A stretch of DNA of 64,000 nucleotides from positions 2,108,001-2,172,000 of the forward strand of contig NZ_CP151636.1 of the NCBI RefSeq assembly GCF_038397745.1. Direction: 5' to 3'. The stretch's first letter is position 1; each line of letters begins with the position of its first letter. This DNA is from Microbacterium sp. LWH11-1.2. Lineage in GTDB: Bacteria > Actinomycetota > Actinomycetes > Actinomycetales > Microbacteriaceae. The notes below the pieces were generated by a model, which saw only the letters and a list, made by a program, of their open reading frames with translations, was not told the DNA's origin and did not search any database. Both the position numbers and the translations under genes were made by a program. Positions 1-8,021 of this stretch are shown here, piece by piece.

Positions 1-1149
1 GCCACGCTGCTGAACGCCGCCAAGAAGGTCACGATCCTCGCCGGTGCGGGTGTCGAGGGCGCGCACGACGAGGTCATCGCGCTCGCCGACCGACTGGGCG
101 CGCCGATCGTGCACGCGCTCCGCGGCAAGGAGTTCATCGAGTACGACAATCCGTTCGACGTGGGGATGACCGGGCTGCTCGGCTTCGCCTCGGGCTATCG
201 CGCGATGGAGGCCGCAGACGCCCTCCTGGTGCTGGGGAGCGACTTCCCCTACGAGCAGTTCTATCCGGAGCATGCCACCACCATCCAGGTGGACATCCGC
301 GGTGCGCAGCTCGGCAGGCGGCATCCGCTCGATCTCGGTCTCGTCGGCGACGTGCGCGCCACGGCCGAGGCGCTGCTGCCTCGGCTGGCGACGCGCGACG
401 ACCGCAGCCACCTCGACGACGCCACCGCCCACTACCGCAAGACGCGGAAGAAGCTCGACGAACTGGCGGTTCCGGCGAAGGGTAAGCGCCCCATCCACCC
501 GCAGTACCTCGCCAGACTCGTGAACGAGTACGCGGCCGACGACGCGATCTTCACGGCCGACGTCGGGTCGCCGACCGTGTGGGCCGCCCGCTACCTCTCG
601 ATGACCGAGGGCCGCCGCCTCATCGGCTCGTTCACCCACGGCTCCATGGCGAACGCTCTGCTGCACGGCATCGGGGCGCAGGTCGCGCATCCGGAGCGAC
701 AGGTCGTCGCGCTCGCCGGAGACGGCGGCCTCTCGATGATGCTCGGCGAGCTCCTCACGCTCACGCAGAACAAGCTTCCCGTGAAGACGATCGTCGTGAA
801 CAACTCCTCGCTGAACTTCGTCGAGCTGGAGATGAAGGCGGCCGGCTTCGTCACCTACGGGACGGGGCTGGAGAACCCGAGCTTCGCCGCGATCGCCGAG
901 GCGATGGGGATCTTCGCGCGCCGTGTCGAGCGCAGCGAGGATCTGCCGGATGCCGTGCGCGAAGTGCTCGACCATGACGGGCCCGCCCTGCTCGACGTCG
1001 TCACCGAGCGGCAGGAGCTGTCCATGCCGCCGGCGATCGAGGCCGCGCAGGTCAAGGGCTTCGCGCTCTACGCGATCCGCACGGTCATGTCCGGCCGCGG
1101 CGACGAGCTCCTCGATCTCGCGAAGGCCAACTGGCGCCAGCTCTTCTGA
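1..1149 (+). CDS. poxB: Pyruvate oxidase / quinone-dependent pyruvate dehydrogenase, C-terminal part
   Basis: This frame is open from the first base, so the gene begins upstream of the window; 382 residues are present. It is a thiamine-diphosphate enzyme of the acetolactate synthase/pyruvate oxidase superfamily. The ThDP-binding motif GDGGLSM lies at about residue 240 and its partner VVNNSS about 27 residues later, which is the usual GDG-to-NN spacing. The visible part starts in the central domain (VTILAGAGVEGA) and continues through the whole C-terminal ThDP domain. The last ~30 residues (VMSGRGDELLDLAKANWRQLF) resemble the membrane-association tail of PoxB. The expected reaction is oxidative decarboxylation of pyruvate to acetate and CO2 with electrons going to quinone, at the inner face of the membrane. 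Within the superfamily, acetolactate synthase is the main alternative, but the C-terminal tail favours PoxB. Confidence 0.88.
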   Translation, partial: ATLLNAAKKVTILAGAGVEGAHDEVIALADRLGAPIVHALRGKEFIEYDNPFDVGMTGLLGFASGYRAMEAADALLVLGSDFPYEQFYPEHATTIQVDIRGAQLGRRHPLDLGLVGDVRATAEALLPRLATRDDRSHLDDATAHYRKTRKKLDELAVPAKGKRPIHPQYLARLVNEYAADDAIFTADVGSPTVWAARYLSMTEGRRLIGSFTHGSMANALLHGIGAQVAHPERQVVALAGDGGLSMMLGELLTLTQNKLPVKTIVVNNSSLNFVELEMKAAGFVTYGTGLENPSFAAIAEAMGIFARRVERSEDLPDAVREVLDHDGPALLDVVTERQELSMPPAIEAAQVKGFALYAIRTVMSGRGDELLDLAKANWRQLF

Positions 1150-1163
1150 GTCGCGGTGGTCGC

Positions 1164-3962
1164 TCAGCTCTCGACGAGCGCGCGGACCTCGGCGGCCTCG
1201 CCGTGCCGTCCGAGCGCCTCGAGGACATCGCCGAGCTCGAGCGCGGCCACCTGACGGAGCGGAGGGATCTCGGCGCCGTGCTCGAGGGCACTGCGGTAGA
1301 CCGGCACCGCGTCGGCGGGTCGCTCGTTCCCGGCGAGAACGCGGGCCGCGAACAGCTCAGAGCCGCTGGCCGCCCCGCTGTCGCCGAGCCCTGCGAAGCC
1401 GTCGGCCGCCGTGAGTGCCGCCGCGACGGCCTCGTCGACCCTGCCGAGCTCGGCGAGAGCCCGTCCGCGGGAGTCGGTGACATCGGCCAGCAGCCAGCCC
1501 GCGTCGTGCTCCTCTGCCAGGGCCGCGACCTCGTCGAAGAGCCCGAAGGCGCGCTGGTCGCCGCGCCCGCCGTAGGCCTGGCCGAGGCTGTGCAGCACCT
1601 CGGCGCGGGCCCCGGCGGCATCCTCCGCCTGCCGCACGATCTCGGCCGCCGACTCGAGGAGGGCGATCGCGTCGTCGTTCTCGTCGAAGCGGGCGAGGAT
1701 CTTGGCCTGCTCCGTCATCGCCATGGCCTGGTCGGCGTGCTCCTCGGCCTCGGCGAACAGCTCGGACGCGTAGCCGTGCGCGCCCACCGCCTGGCCGAAC
1801 TCGCCTGCCGCGCTCAGCGAACGCGCCAGCATCGACGCGGTCATGGCGCGCGAACCCGGGGGCACCTCGGCCTGCTCCTCCTGCTGGAGCACCTCGCCGA
1901 ACAGCTCGGCGGCCTCCACGGCGTCGCCGGCGCGCAGCATGGCGCGCGCCATCCGGAAGTTCACGCCGGTCGAATCCCCTCCCGATTCCCCGCCCATGCG
2001 CGCCGCGAGCCGATAGCGCGACACGGCCTTCTCCGGCTCGTCGGCGTCTTCCCAGAGCGCGCCGGCGAGCAGGTGCGCCTCGGCCAGCGCGCGGGTCGCG
2101 CCGAGCTCGGCGAGCAGCCGGCAGGATTCATCCGCGTCGGTGGCGCCATCGACATAGGCGCTGCTGCCCCCGCGCACGCGCGCCCTGGTCTGGTGTGCCT
2201 GCGCCCGATGGCCGACGCTCACGTCGTCCTGCGCCAGGAAGCGATCGAGCAGCGCGGATGCCGCTTCGAGGTCGCCCTTGCTGAGCAGGGCCGAGATCGC
2301 CACCAGGGTGGTCGTGTTGGACAGGCGCGTGTCCTCCGCCTCGGCGAACGCCCGCGCCGCCACCTCGGCGTGGTCGAGCGCGGCATCCGCTTCATCGGCC
2401 TGCAGATGCAGGGACGCGCGGCTGATCGCGAGATCGCCTCGCGACCATGCGGGGAGCGCGGCGGACGCGGCGATCTCCTCTTCGAGTCCGGCGGCCGCCT
2501 CGGGGGTGTTCAGCCCGAAGGTGGCGAGGCCCAGGCGCTCCTCCAGGTCGGCCTGCTCGTCCCGGCCGGCGGCGCGCAGGGCCGCGATCCGCTGCGGCAG
2601 CAGCTCGGCGGCCTCATCGGCGCGGTCGAGCGCGATCAGGATGCCGAGCCGCATGGACTGGAGCTGCGCGAGCTTCGCGGGGTCGTCGACCTCCAGTGCG
2701 CGGGGCAGGGCTTCGAGCATCTCGTGCTCCGCGCCGAACTGCGCGAGCTGCATCGCGCGCTCGTACCAGCCGTCCGCGTCGACCGGCGTGACCGACGGCG
2801 CAGGAGCAGTGAACGCGTCCGAGCGGATCGGCACGTCGTGCTTCTCGGTCTCGAGCGCGCGCATCCGCGCCAGGGCGCGCGCATGACCGTCGGTCCCGTC
2901 GCGGTGGTCGAACTCGGCGCCGATCCGCTCGGCGGCGGCCCAGGCGGCAGCGGCGAGCTCCGCGGCGGTCCACGCCCCGTCGTGCGCACCGAAGAACGGG
3001 ACGAGCCCGGCGGAGTCGGCGCCGCGGACGGGAGTCTCGCCGTGCCCGACGGCGGTCACCCGGTCCAGCGCGACCGCGAAGGCGGCGAGGGCGGCGAAGT
3101 GCGCGTCGACGTTCAGTCCGTCGTGCGCCAGCCACCCGATGTGCCGCTCGACCATCGCCAGAGCCCTTGCCTCGTTGCCGGTGACCGCGGCGAAGACGAT
3201 GTTGCCTGCGACGATGCGCAGATTGTCGGGGTTGTCCTTCGCCAGCCGGTAGCTGCGCAGGTGCGCCGTCTTCGCGTCGTCGGGGCGTCCCGCGCGCAGA
3301 TAGGGCAGCAGCACACGCGACAGGGCGTGCTCCGGCTCCTCTCCGCAGGAGAAGCCGCCCTCGATCATCTCCTCGACGAGGCGGATGGCATCGGCATCGC
3401 GGTCGGTCTCGGCGAAGAATCCGGCGAACTGGCTGCGCCCGCACGCGTCGCAGTGGCTGTGCTCGTCGCGAGGGGTCGCCTCGAGCTGCACCCGCAGCGC
3501 CTCCGCATCGTCGAAGCGTCCGGCATCCCAGGCGTCCTCGAAGCGCGCCGTGAGCACACCGCTCAGCCCGAGGCCCGCGGTGCGGTAGTGCGACTCCATG
3601 TCGTCGAGGACGGCGGCGATCTGCTCCTGCGAGAAGGCCGGAGAGGAGCGCAGGGCCGAGGCCATCCACTTGAACTGCCACATCAGGTCGGCGCCGCCGT
3701 TGTCGATGTCGGAGGGGAAGCGCTGCGGGTCGGCGTCGTGGTGCGCCAGGCACCACGCGAACGAGTTCAGCATGACGTCGGTGGCGCCGCCCATGTTGGC
3801 AGATGCCGTCTGCCGCATCCGTGCGTCGTACTCGAGCCGCTCGTCGCCGAGCTCGACGGCCAGGGCGACGGCTTCGGCGACGAGCGCCTGCTCCGCCGGA
3901 CCCCACGGGGTGCGGTCGATCTCCTCGATGAGCTGCTGGAAGCGCTTCTTCGGACGTGCCAT
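1164..3962 (-). CDS. Large TPR-like helical repeat protein
   Basis: A 932-residue protein without signal peptide or obvious membrane segments. It is very rich in Ala, Glu, Asp and Leu in helical pairs that recur about every 34-40 residues (for example AEAHLLAGALWEDADEPEKA and ARSLSAAGEFGQAVGAHGYA), the pattern of tetratricopeptide repeats. It has no visible catalytic motif, apart from a CDACGRS sequence near residue 190 that is a single CxxC pair. The ATG is preceded by GAAAGGG at good spacing. It lies 24 bases downstream of the HSP90-like gene on the same strand, so the two are probably co-transcribed. TPR proteins are common HSP90 co-chaperones, so a chaperone partner or a scaffold is a reasonable inference, but no specific function can be read from the sequence. 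Confidence 0.7.
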   Translation of the reverse strand: MARPKKRFQQLIEEIDRTPWGPAEQALVAEAVALAVELGDERLEYDARMRQTASANMGGATDVMLNSFAWCLAHHDADPQRFPSDIDNGGADLMWQFKWMASALRSSPAFSQEQIAAVLDDMESHYRTAGLGLSGVLTARFEDAWDAGRFDDAEALRVQLEATPRDEHSHCDACGRSQFAGFFAETDRDADAIRLVEEMIEGGFSCGEEPEHALSRVLLPYLRAGRPDDAKTAHLRSYRLAKDNPDNLRIVAGNIVFAAVTGNEARALAMVERHIGWLAHDGLNVDAHFAALAAFAVALDRVTAVGHGETPVRGADSAGLVPFFGAHDGAWTAAELAAAAWAAAERIGAEFDHRDGTDGHARALARMRALETEKHDVPIRSDAFTAPAPSVTPVDADGWYERAMQLAQFGAEHEMLEALPRALEVDDPAKLAQLQSMRLGILIALDRADEAAELLPQRIAALRAAGRDEQADLEERLGLATFGLNTPEAAAGLEEEIAASAALPAWSRGDLAISRASLHLQADEADAALDHAEVAARAFAEAEDTRLSNTTTLVAISALLSKGDLEAASALLDRFLAQDDVSVGHRAQAHQTRARVRGGSSAYVDGATDADESCRLLAELGATRALAEAHLLAGALWEDADEPEKAVSRYRLAARMGGESGGDSTGVNFRMARAMLRAGDAVEAAELFGEVLQQEEQAEVPPGSRAMTASMLARSLSAAGEFGQAVGAHGYASELFAEAEEHADQAMAMTEQAKILARFDENDDAIALLESAAEIVRQAEDAAGARAEVLHSLGQAYGGRGDQRAFGLFDEVAALAEEHDAGWLLADVTDSRGRALAELGRVDEAVAAALTAADGFAGLGDSGAASGSELFAARVLAGNERPADAVPVYRSALEHGAEIPPLRQVAALELGDVLEALGRHGEAAEVRALVES

Positions 3963-3986
3963 GGACGTGCCCTTTCGGTGGAGATG

Positions 3987-5810
3987 TCAGTGGGCGTCGC
4001 CGAAGGGGATCGAGTCCCCTTCCAGACCGGCCGAGAGCGAGACGAGGTCGGAGAGCGCGCTGGTCATCAACGCGCGGTCGGCGTCGCCGAGCGGATGATG
4101 ACCCGCCAGCAGCGCCTGGATGTAGAGGAGCTGGACGGTCCGGCCGAACACCGCCTCGTCCTGCACGCGGACGAGGGCGCGGACGACGCGGTTCGACCAG
4201 TTCAGGCAGAGCCGCGCACGGAGGTCGTCCTCGCGCGCCGTCGAGAGCGTCCGGTCGATGCGGTCGAGCACGCCGCCCCAGAGCGCCCCGGTCACGCCCT
4301 TGGTGCGTCCGCGGTCGATCGCCCTCAGCACCTCGGGGTCGGCGACGTAGAGCGCCGCGAGCTCGGGTCGGTCGATCGAGCGGACGACGACCGAGCAGTC
4401 GGATGCCGCGAGCACGGCGCCCGCTCGGGCTTCGAGGGCTACGGCGGCATCGCGGTCGTCGAGAGGCGGGGGGTCCAATCGGTCGAGCTCGCCCGTGACG
4501 TCGACCTGCTCGACCGAGACGTGCGGGTGCAGCTCGGGCAGCATCCGGATCAGGTCGGCGTCGTACAGGTAGCCGCCGTTGACGAGCACCTCGTCGGCGG
4601 GGGAGATCCCGGCCACCTGGCGGAACTCGTCGACGCTCTGCGCATAGCGGATGTGCGGGTACCGCTCGACGAGATCGCCGATGCGCATCGTGCCGTGCGT
4701 GGTCTCCACCGTCAGCCAGCGCGTGATGAAACGCGCGAGCTCCTCGTCGTGGCGGACGAGCGATTTGAGGCCGACCTCGTGCACGGCGACGAACTGCGCG
4801 AGACGGTGCGGCTCGCGCAGGCCGAGCTCCAGCACCCAGCGGCGGATGCCGGCGCCGAGCTGCTCGCGGACCCGCTCCAGTGCCGCATCCTCGACCAGCG
4901 ACTCCCGGCTCGCGGTGGGGGCGAGCCCGGTGGAGTCGACGACCGCGCGTACGAAGAACGCCCAGTCCGGGAGCACGTCGTCCACGCGCTCGGAGAGCAG
5001 CATCCGGCCGAGATACATCCGGGTCGCCTGGCGCGCGCCGGGCGGGGGAGCGTAGGGGAGCACGTAGGCGAGGCCGCGGGTTCCGGTCGCGGGCTCGGCG
5101 AGCTCGATCACGTCCAGCGGGGCGGCGCCGAGGAGGTCGCGCCCGTAGACGGCGGCGGCCTCGAGGTCGTCCGCCGGGTCGAGGAACGGCGCATCCCGGG
5201 TGATGTCGACGTCCCCGCCGGCCGCGTCGACGGTCACCCGCACAGGGAGGAACTCGCCGAAGGTCGTGGCCAGCTCGTGCACGGCCGCGGGGCGCAGAAG
5301 CTCGTCGGCGTCGAAGCGCGGCACGAGATGCACGCTGGTGCCGATGGGGAGCTCCTCGTCGATCTCGGCGACCTGGAAGGTGCCGTCGGCGCTGCCGGTC
5401 CACTCGACCGAGGCGCCGCCTCTGGCGCTCCGGGAGCGGATCACGATCGTGTCGGCGACCATGAAGCAGCTGAGCAGTCCGATCCCGAACTGGCCGAGGT
5501 AGTCGCTGCGGGGCAGGTCGAAGATGTCGCGCTTGGAGCTCCGACCGACGGTGGCGAGGAGATCGGCGACCTCGGACGCCGTCAGCCCGACGCCGTCGTC
5601 GCGCAGGACGAACTCGCCGGTCTCGGCTGTGAGGGGCGTGATCCGGATACGGCCGCCCCCGCCGTCCACCTCGCGACGCGCCGTGATGGCGTCGCGGGCG
5701 TTCTGCAGGAGTTCGCGCAGATACACGCGAGGACTGGAGTAGATGTGCCTGCTGAGCAGGTCGACGACTCCGCGCAGGTCCACCTGGAACTGCTGCACAT
5801 CAGCGCTCAC
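3987..5810 (-). CDS. HSP90-family (HtpG-like) ATPase
   Basis: A 607-residue GHKL-type ATPase related to HtpG. The N-terminal nucleotide-binding motifs are all present: YLRELLQNARDAITAR (N box), LRDDGVGLT (G1) and LGQFGIGLLSCFM (G2). The middle domain contains the conserved arginine region TASRESLVEDAA. The frame stays open upstream to 5924, and ATG codons exist there, but the best start is the GTG at 5810, because GGGAGG precedes it by 8 bases and the conserved HSP90 N terminus begins right after. It is shorter and more divergent than housekeeping HtpG, mostly toward the C-terminal dimerisation part. It is the first gene of a two-gene operon with a TPR-like protein. Members of this HSP90 family occur in many actinobacteria, but their client is unknown. 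Confidence 0.82.
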   Translation of the reverse strand: MSADVQQFQVDLRGVVDLLSRHIYSSPRVYLRELLQNARDAITARREVDGGGGRIRITPLTAETGEFVLRDDGVGLTASEVADLLATVGRSSKRDIFDLPRSDYLGQFGIGLLSCFMVADTIVIRSRSARGGASVEWTGSADGTFQVAEIDEELPIGTSVHLVPRFDADELLRPAAVHELATTFGEFLPVRVTVDAAGGDVDITRDAPFLDPADDLEAAAVYGRDLLGAAPLDVIELAEPATGTRGLAYVLPYAPPPGARQATRMYLGRMLLSERVDDVLPDWAFFVRAVVDSTGLAPTASRESLVEDAALERVREQLGAGIRRWVLELGLREPHRLAQFVAVHEVGLKSLVRHDEELARFITRWLTVETTHGTMRIGDLVERYPHIRYAQSVDEFRQVAGISPADEVLVNGGYLYDADLIRMLPELHPHVSVEQVDVTGELDRLDPPPLDDRDAAVALEARAGAVLAASDCSVVVRSIDRPELAALYVADPEVLRAIDRGRTKGVTGALWGGVLDRIDRTLSTAREDDLRARLCLNWSNRVVRALVRVQDEAVFGRTVQLLYIQALLAGHHPLGDADRALMTSALSDLVSLSAGLEGDSIPFGDAH

Positions 5811-5895
5811 CGGCGCTCCCTCCCACTGCATCCGCTCGCCGAGCCTAACAACAACACCGGGCTCTCCTCGGTTCGGCTTCCCTCGGAGGATGCCG

Positions 5896-5901
5896 TATGC
5901 T
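5896..5901 (+). promoter_or_regulatory. Possible -10 element of the tRNA-Trp/secE promoter
   Basis: TATGCT lies about 100 bases upstream of tRNA-Trp, with TTCGGC 16 bases upstream of it as a weak -35. It is the best sigma70-like match between the divergent HSP90-like gene and the tRNA. The assignment is by eye only. Confidence 0.3.
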
Positions 5902-5985
5902 GGGTGAGCAGTTGTTGTCTGCATTCTTTCGCCGTGCCTGGGATCTCCCGATCACAGTTCGGTGGCAGAGTGGGGAGAACACCCC

Positions 5986-6001
5986 GAGGCCTCCAGGCCT
6001 C
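5986..6001. repeat. Inverted repeat abutting tRNA-Trp
   Basis: GAGGCCT-CC-AGGCCTC is a perfect 7-bp inverted repeat ending two bases before the 5' end of tRNA-Trp. It could form a small hairpin in the precursor RNA and might guide 5' processing; no T-tract follows, so a terminator is unlikely. Confidence 0.4.
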
Positions 6002-6002
6002 T

Positions 6003-6075
<73 letters not shown>

Positions 6076-6115
6076 CGCGTCAGCGCAACGCTGACACACG
6101 AAAGGTACATTCAGG

Positions 6116-6388
6116 ATGGATCAGGACGAACCGCGCGGCGAGCTGGTCGCGGCCGGCGCCACCCGTGAGAAGAAGGGCAACCCCTTCTCCCGGTTCTTCG
6201 GGGGAATCGCCCTGTTCATCCGTCAGGTCATCTCCGAACTGCGCAAGGTCGTCACACCGACTCGCAAGGAGCTGTTCAAGTTCACCGGTGTGGTGCTCGT
6301 CTTCGTTCTGATCGTCATGGGCATCGTCTACGGCTTGGACACTCTGTTCGCGTACGTGACGCACTGGGTTTTCGGAATCCCCGACTGA
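6116..6388 (+). CDS. secE: Preprotein translocase subunit SecE
   Basis: A 90-residue protein with the short actinobacterial SecE form: a polar N terminus, an amphipathic segment (NPFSRFFGGIALFIRQVISEL), the conserved RKVVTPTRKEL motif and a single C-terminal membrane span (FTGVVLVFVLIVMGIVYGL). SecE clamps the SecY channel in the cytoplasmic membrane and is essential for general protein export. It lies between tRNA-Trp and nusG, which is the canonical order and supports the call. Confidence 0.96.
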   Translation: MDQDEPRGELVAAGATREKKGNPFSRFFGGIALFIRQVISELRKVVTPTRKELFKFTGVVLVFVLIVMGIVYGLDTLFAYVTHWVFGIPD

Positions 6389-6430
6389 TGACGCCCGCGG
6401 CTCGCGCCGCAGCTATGGAGAAGAAGCAAC

Positions 6431-7456
6431 GTGTCTGAACGATATTCCGACGACGCCGACTGGGCGACCGCCGCAGAGCAGTCCAGCGAGGAGGACGAGG
6501 CCCAGGAGGGCAACGTCCTCGCCGCGGAGGAGCTCTCGGTCACCTCGGCCGAGCACGTCGCCGTCCACGTCGAGGACGAAGACGAGGACAGCACGGAAGA
6601 CATCGACATCGACATCGACGACCCGGAGGCGGACGCGATCGTGAACGACGCTCTGAACTTGGACGAGACGGCGGAGACCGAGGCTGCTGCCGAGGTGCTC
6701 AACGATTCCGTCGCAGAGGAGACCGCAGAGCAGGAAGCGGCGGCGGCCGACGAGGTCACCCCCTACGACGGCCCCGACGTGAACGGCGAAGACGACCGTC
6801 CGTCCGAGGACGACGAGGACGACGACGCCGAGGAGGACCCCTACGAGGCCTTCCGTCTGGACCTGCGCATGCTCCCCGGCAAGTGGTACGTCATCCACTC
6901 CTACGCCGGCTTCGAGCGCAAGGTGAAGGCGAACATCGAGCAGCGCAAGTCGACGCTCGAGGTCGAGGACGAGATCTACCAGATCGAGGTCCCGATGGAG
7001 GACGTCGTCGAGATCAAGAACGGCCAGCGCAAGATGGTCACCCGCGTGCGCATCCCCGGCTACGTGCTGGTGCGCATGGAGCTCACCGAAGACACCTGGT
7101 CGGTCGTCCGTCACACGCCGGGCGTCACCGGCTTCGTGGGCAACGCCCACAACCCGACGCCGCTGCGCTTCGAAGAGGCCTTCAACATGCTGAAGTCCCT
7201 CGTCGAGGTCAAGGACGTCCCCACGGCCAAGAACATCGCGTCGAAGGGCGGCGTCGCCGTCGCTCGTCCGCTGCCGGCCGAGGTCGACTTCGAGGTCGGC
7301 GAGACCATCACGATCAAGGAGGGCTCGTTCGCGGGTCTTCCCGGTTCGATCAGCGAGATCAAGCCCGAGAGCGGCAAGCTCACGGTCCTCGTCTCGCTCT
7401 TCGAGCGCGAGACCCCGGTCGAGCTGTCGTTCGACCAGGTCACCAAGATGGTCTGA
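6431..7456 (+). CDS. nusG: Transcription termination/antitermination protein NusG, with long acidic N-terminal extension
   Basis: A 341-residue protein starting at GTG after a purine-rich ribosome site. The NGN domain begins around residue 150 with the diagnostic [15 protein letters not shown], followed by [15 protein letters not shown] and TPGVTGFVG. The C-terminal KOW domain is [19 protein letters not shown]. NusG binds RNA polymerase and links it to Rho and to ribosomes. The first ~145 residues are an extremely acidic, low-complexity tail (runs of Asp and Glu such as [17 protein letters not shown]). E. coli NusG is about 181 residues, so the extension nearly doubles the protein; acidic extensions of this type are known in actinobacterial NusG. 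Confidence 0.96.
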   Translation: MSERYSDDADWATAAEQSSEEDEAQEGNVLAAEELSVTSAEHVAVHVEDEDEDSTEDIDIDIDDPEADAIVNDALNLDETAETEAAAEVLNDSVAEETAEQEAAAADEVTPYDGPDVNGEDDRPSEDDEDDDAEEDPYEAFRLDLRMLPGKWYVIHSYAGFERKVKANIEQRKSTLEVEDEIYQIEVPMEDVVEIKNGQRKMVTRVRIPGYVLVRMELTEDTWSVVRHTPGVTGFVGNAHNPTPLRFEEAFNMLKSLVEVKDVPTAKNIASKGGVAVARPLPAEVDFEVGETITIKEGSFAGLPGSISEIKPESGKLTVLVSLFERETPVELSFDQVTKMV

Positions 7457-7462
7457 CCCTCT

Positions 7463-7485
7463 GGGTCGCTGAACCAGTCGAAGCG
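7463..7485 (+). repeat. Dispersed intergenic repeat, copy 1
   Basis: A degenerate copy of a ~23-base element with consensus GGGTCGCTGAGCCTGTCGAAG followed by CG. Other copies in the window are near 9136, 27794 (inverted), 27854 and 30564. All lie between genes. This copy is just after the nusG stop. Confidence 0.6.
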
Positions 7486-7488
7486 TAC

Positions 7489-7524
7489 GAGAACGGCCGT
7501 CCCCTGTCGGGGGCGGCCGTTCTC
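7489..7524. terminator. nusG terminator hairpin
   Basis: GAGAACGGCCG pairs perfectly with CGGCCGTTCTC around a loop rich in C and G that can extend the stem. It lies between the converging nusG and VOC genes, so it may act in both directions. There is no long T-tract, as is common in GC-rich actinobacteria. Confidence 0.75.
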
Positions 7525-7538
7525 GCGTCTGCCGGCGG

Positions 7539-7934
7539 TCAGGCGTGCTGGGCCGCCCAGTGCGGGCTCTGGATCAGGCCGAGCAGGTTGCCGAAGGGAT
7601 CGCTGACGGATGCCGACCACCAGCCCTCTCCGCGCTGGGTCACCGGATCGAAGACCGTCGCGCCGAGCTCGATGAGCCGGTCGACGCTCGACCGGACGTC
7701 GTCGACGTGGATGCTCATCAGCGCGCCGCCCGGCTGTGCGAGCGCCGGACGGAATCGCGCGTCCATGAGAGCGAATTCGTCTTCGTCGTCGCCGAAGCGC
7801 CACTCCGCGTACTGCACGGGGCCCTGCTCGGGGCGGACGAAGTACGGGGGAGTGCCGAAGACCTCGGCGTACCAGGCGACGGCTGCCGTCATGTCCTCGG
7901 CGACGAGGTTGAGATTGGCGAGTCCACGGAACAT
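7539..7934 (-). CDS. VOC (glyoxalase/bleomycin-resistance) family protein
   Basis: A 131-residue single-domain protein of the vicinal oxygen chelate superfamily: FRGLANLNLVAEDMTAAVAWYAEVFG at the N terminus, then WRFGDDEDEFALMD, GALMSIHVDDVRSSVDRLIELGATV and a C-terminal DPFGNLLGL. These are the paired beta-alpha-beta-beta-beta modules of VOC proteins. The start is ATG at 7934, because AAGGAGG sits 5 bases upstream; in-frame starts further upstream have no such site. The substrate is unknown. It is divergent from a WYL-domain regulator, and a perfect palindrome lies between the two, so it is probably the regulated target. Confidence 0.85.
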   Translation of the reverse strand: MFRGLANLNLVAEDMTAAVAWYAEVFGTPPYFVRPEQGPVQYAEWRFGDDEDEFALMDARFRPALAQPGGALMSIHVDDVRSSVDRLIELGATVFDPVTQRGEGWWSASVSDPFGNLLGLIQSPHWAAQHA

Positions 7935-7967
7935 GTTGTCCTCCTTCATCGGTGGGGCTGTTTCTTC

Positions 7968-7973
7968 TATGCT
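7968..7973 (+). promoter_or_regulatory. Possible -10 of the WYL regulator gene
   Basis: TATGCT lies 7 bases before the palindrome at 7981-8005. Transcription from it would begin at the edge of the palindrome, a position that suits repression by a bound regulator. Confidence 0.4.
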
Positions 7974-7980
7974 TCCGGGT

Positions 7981-8005
7981 GAAGTGATCACCGAATGATC
8001 ACTTC
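7981..8005. promoter_or_regulatory. Operator-like perfect palindrome between the VOC and WYL-regulator genes
   Basis: GAAGTGATCA-CCGAA-TGATCACTTC is a perfect 10-bp inverted repeat with a 5-base spacer. It lies 17 bases upstream of the regulator start and 47 bases upstream of the VOC start, in the shared divergent promoter region. It is most simply the binding site of the adjacent regulator, controlling both itself and the VOC gene. Confidence 0.75.
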
Positions 8006-8021
8006 AGAAAAGAGTTCGGAG

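Noticed and set aside
2614..5403. A 929-codon open frame on the minus strand
   Set aside because: It is the +1/-1 frame of two well-supported genes and is dominated by Arg and Ala, typical of shadow translation.
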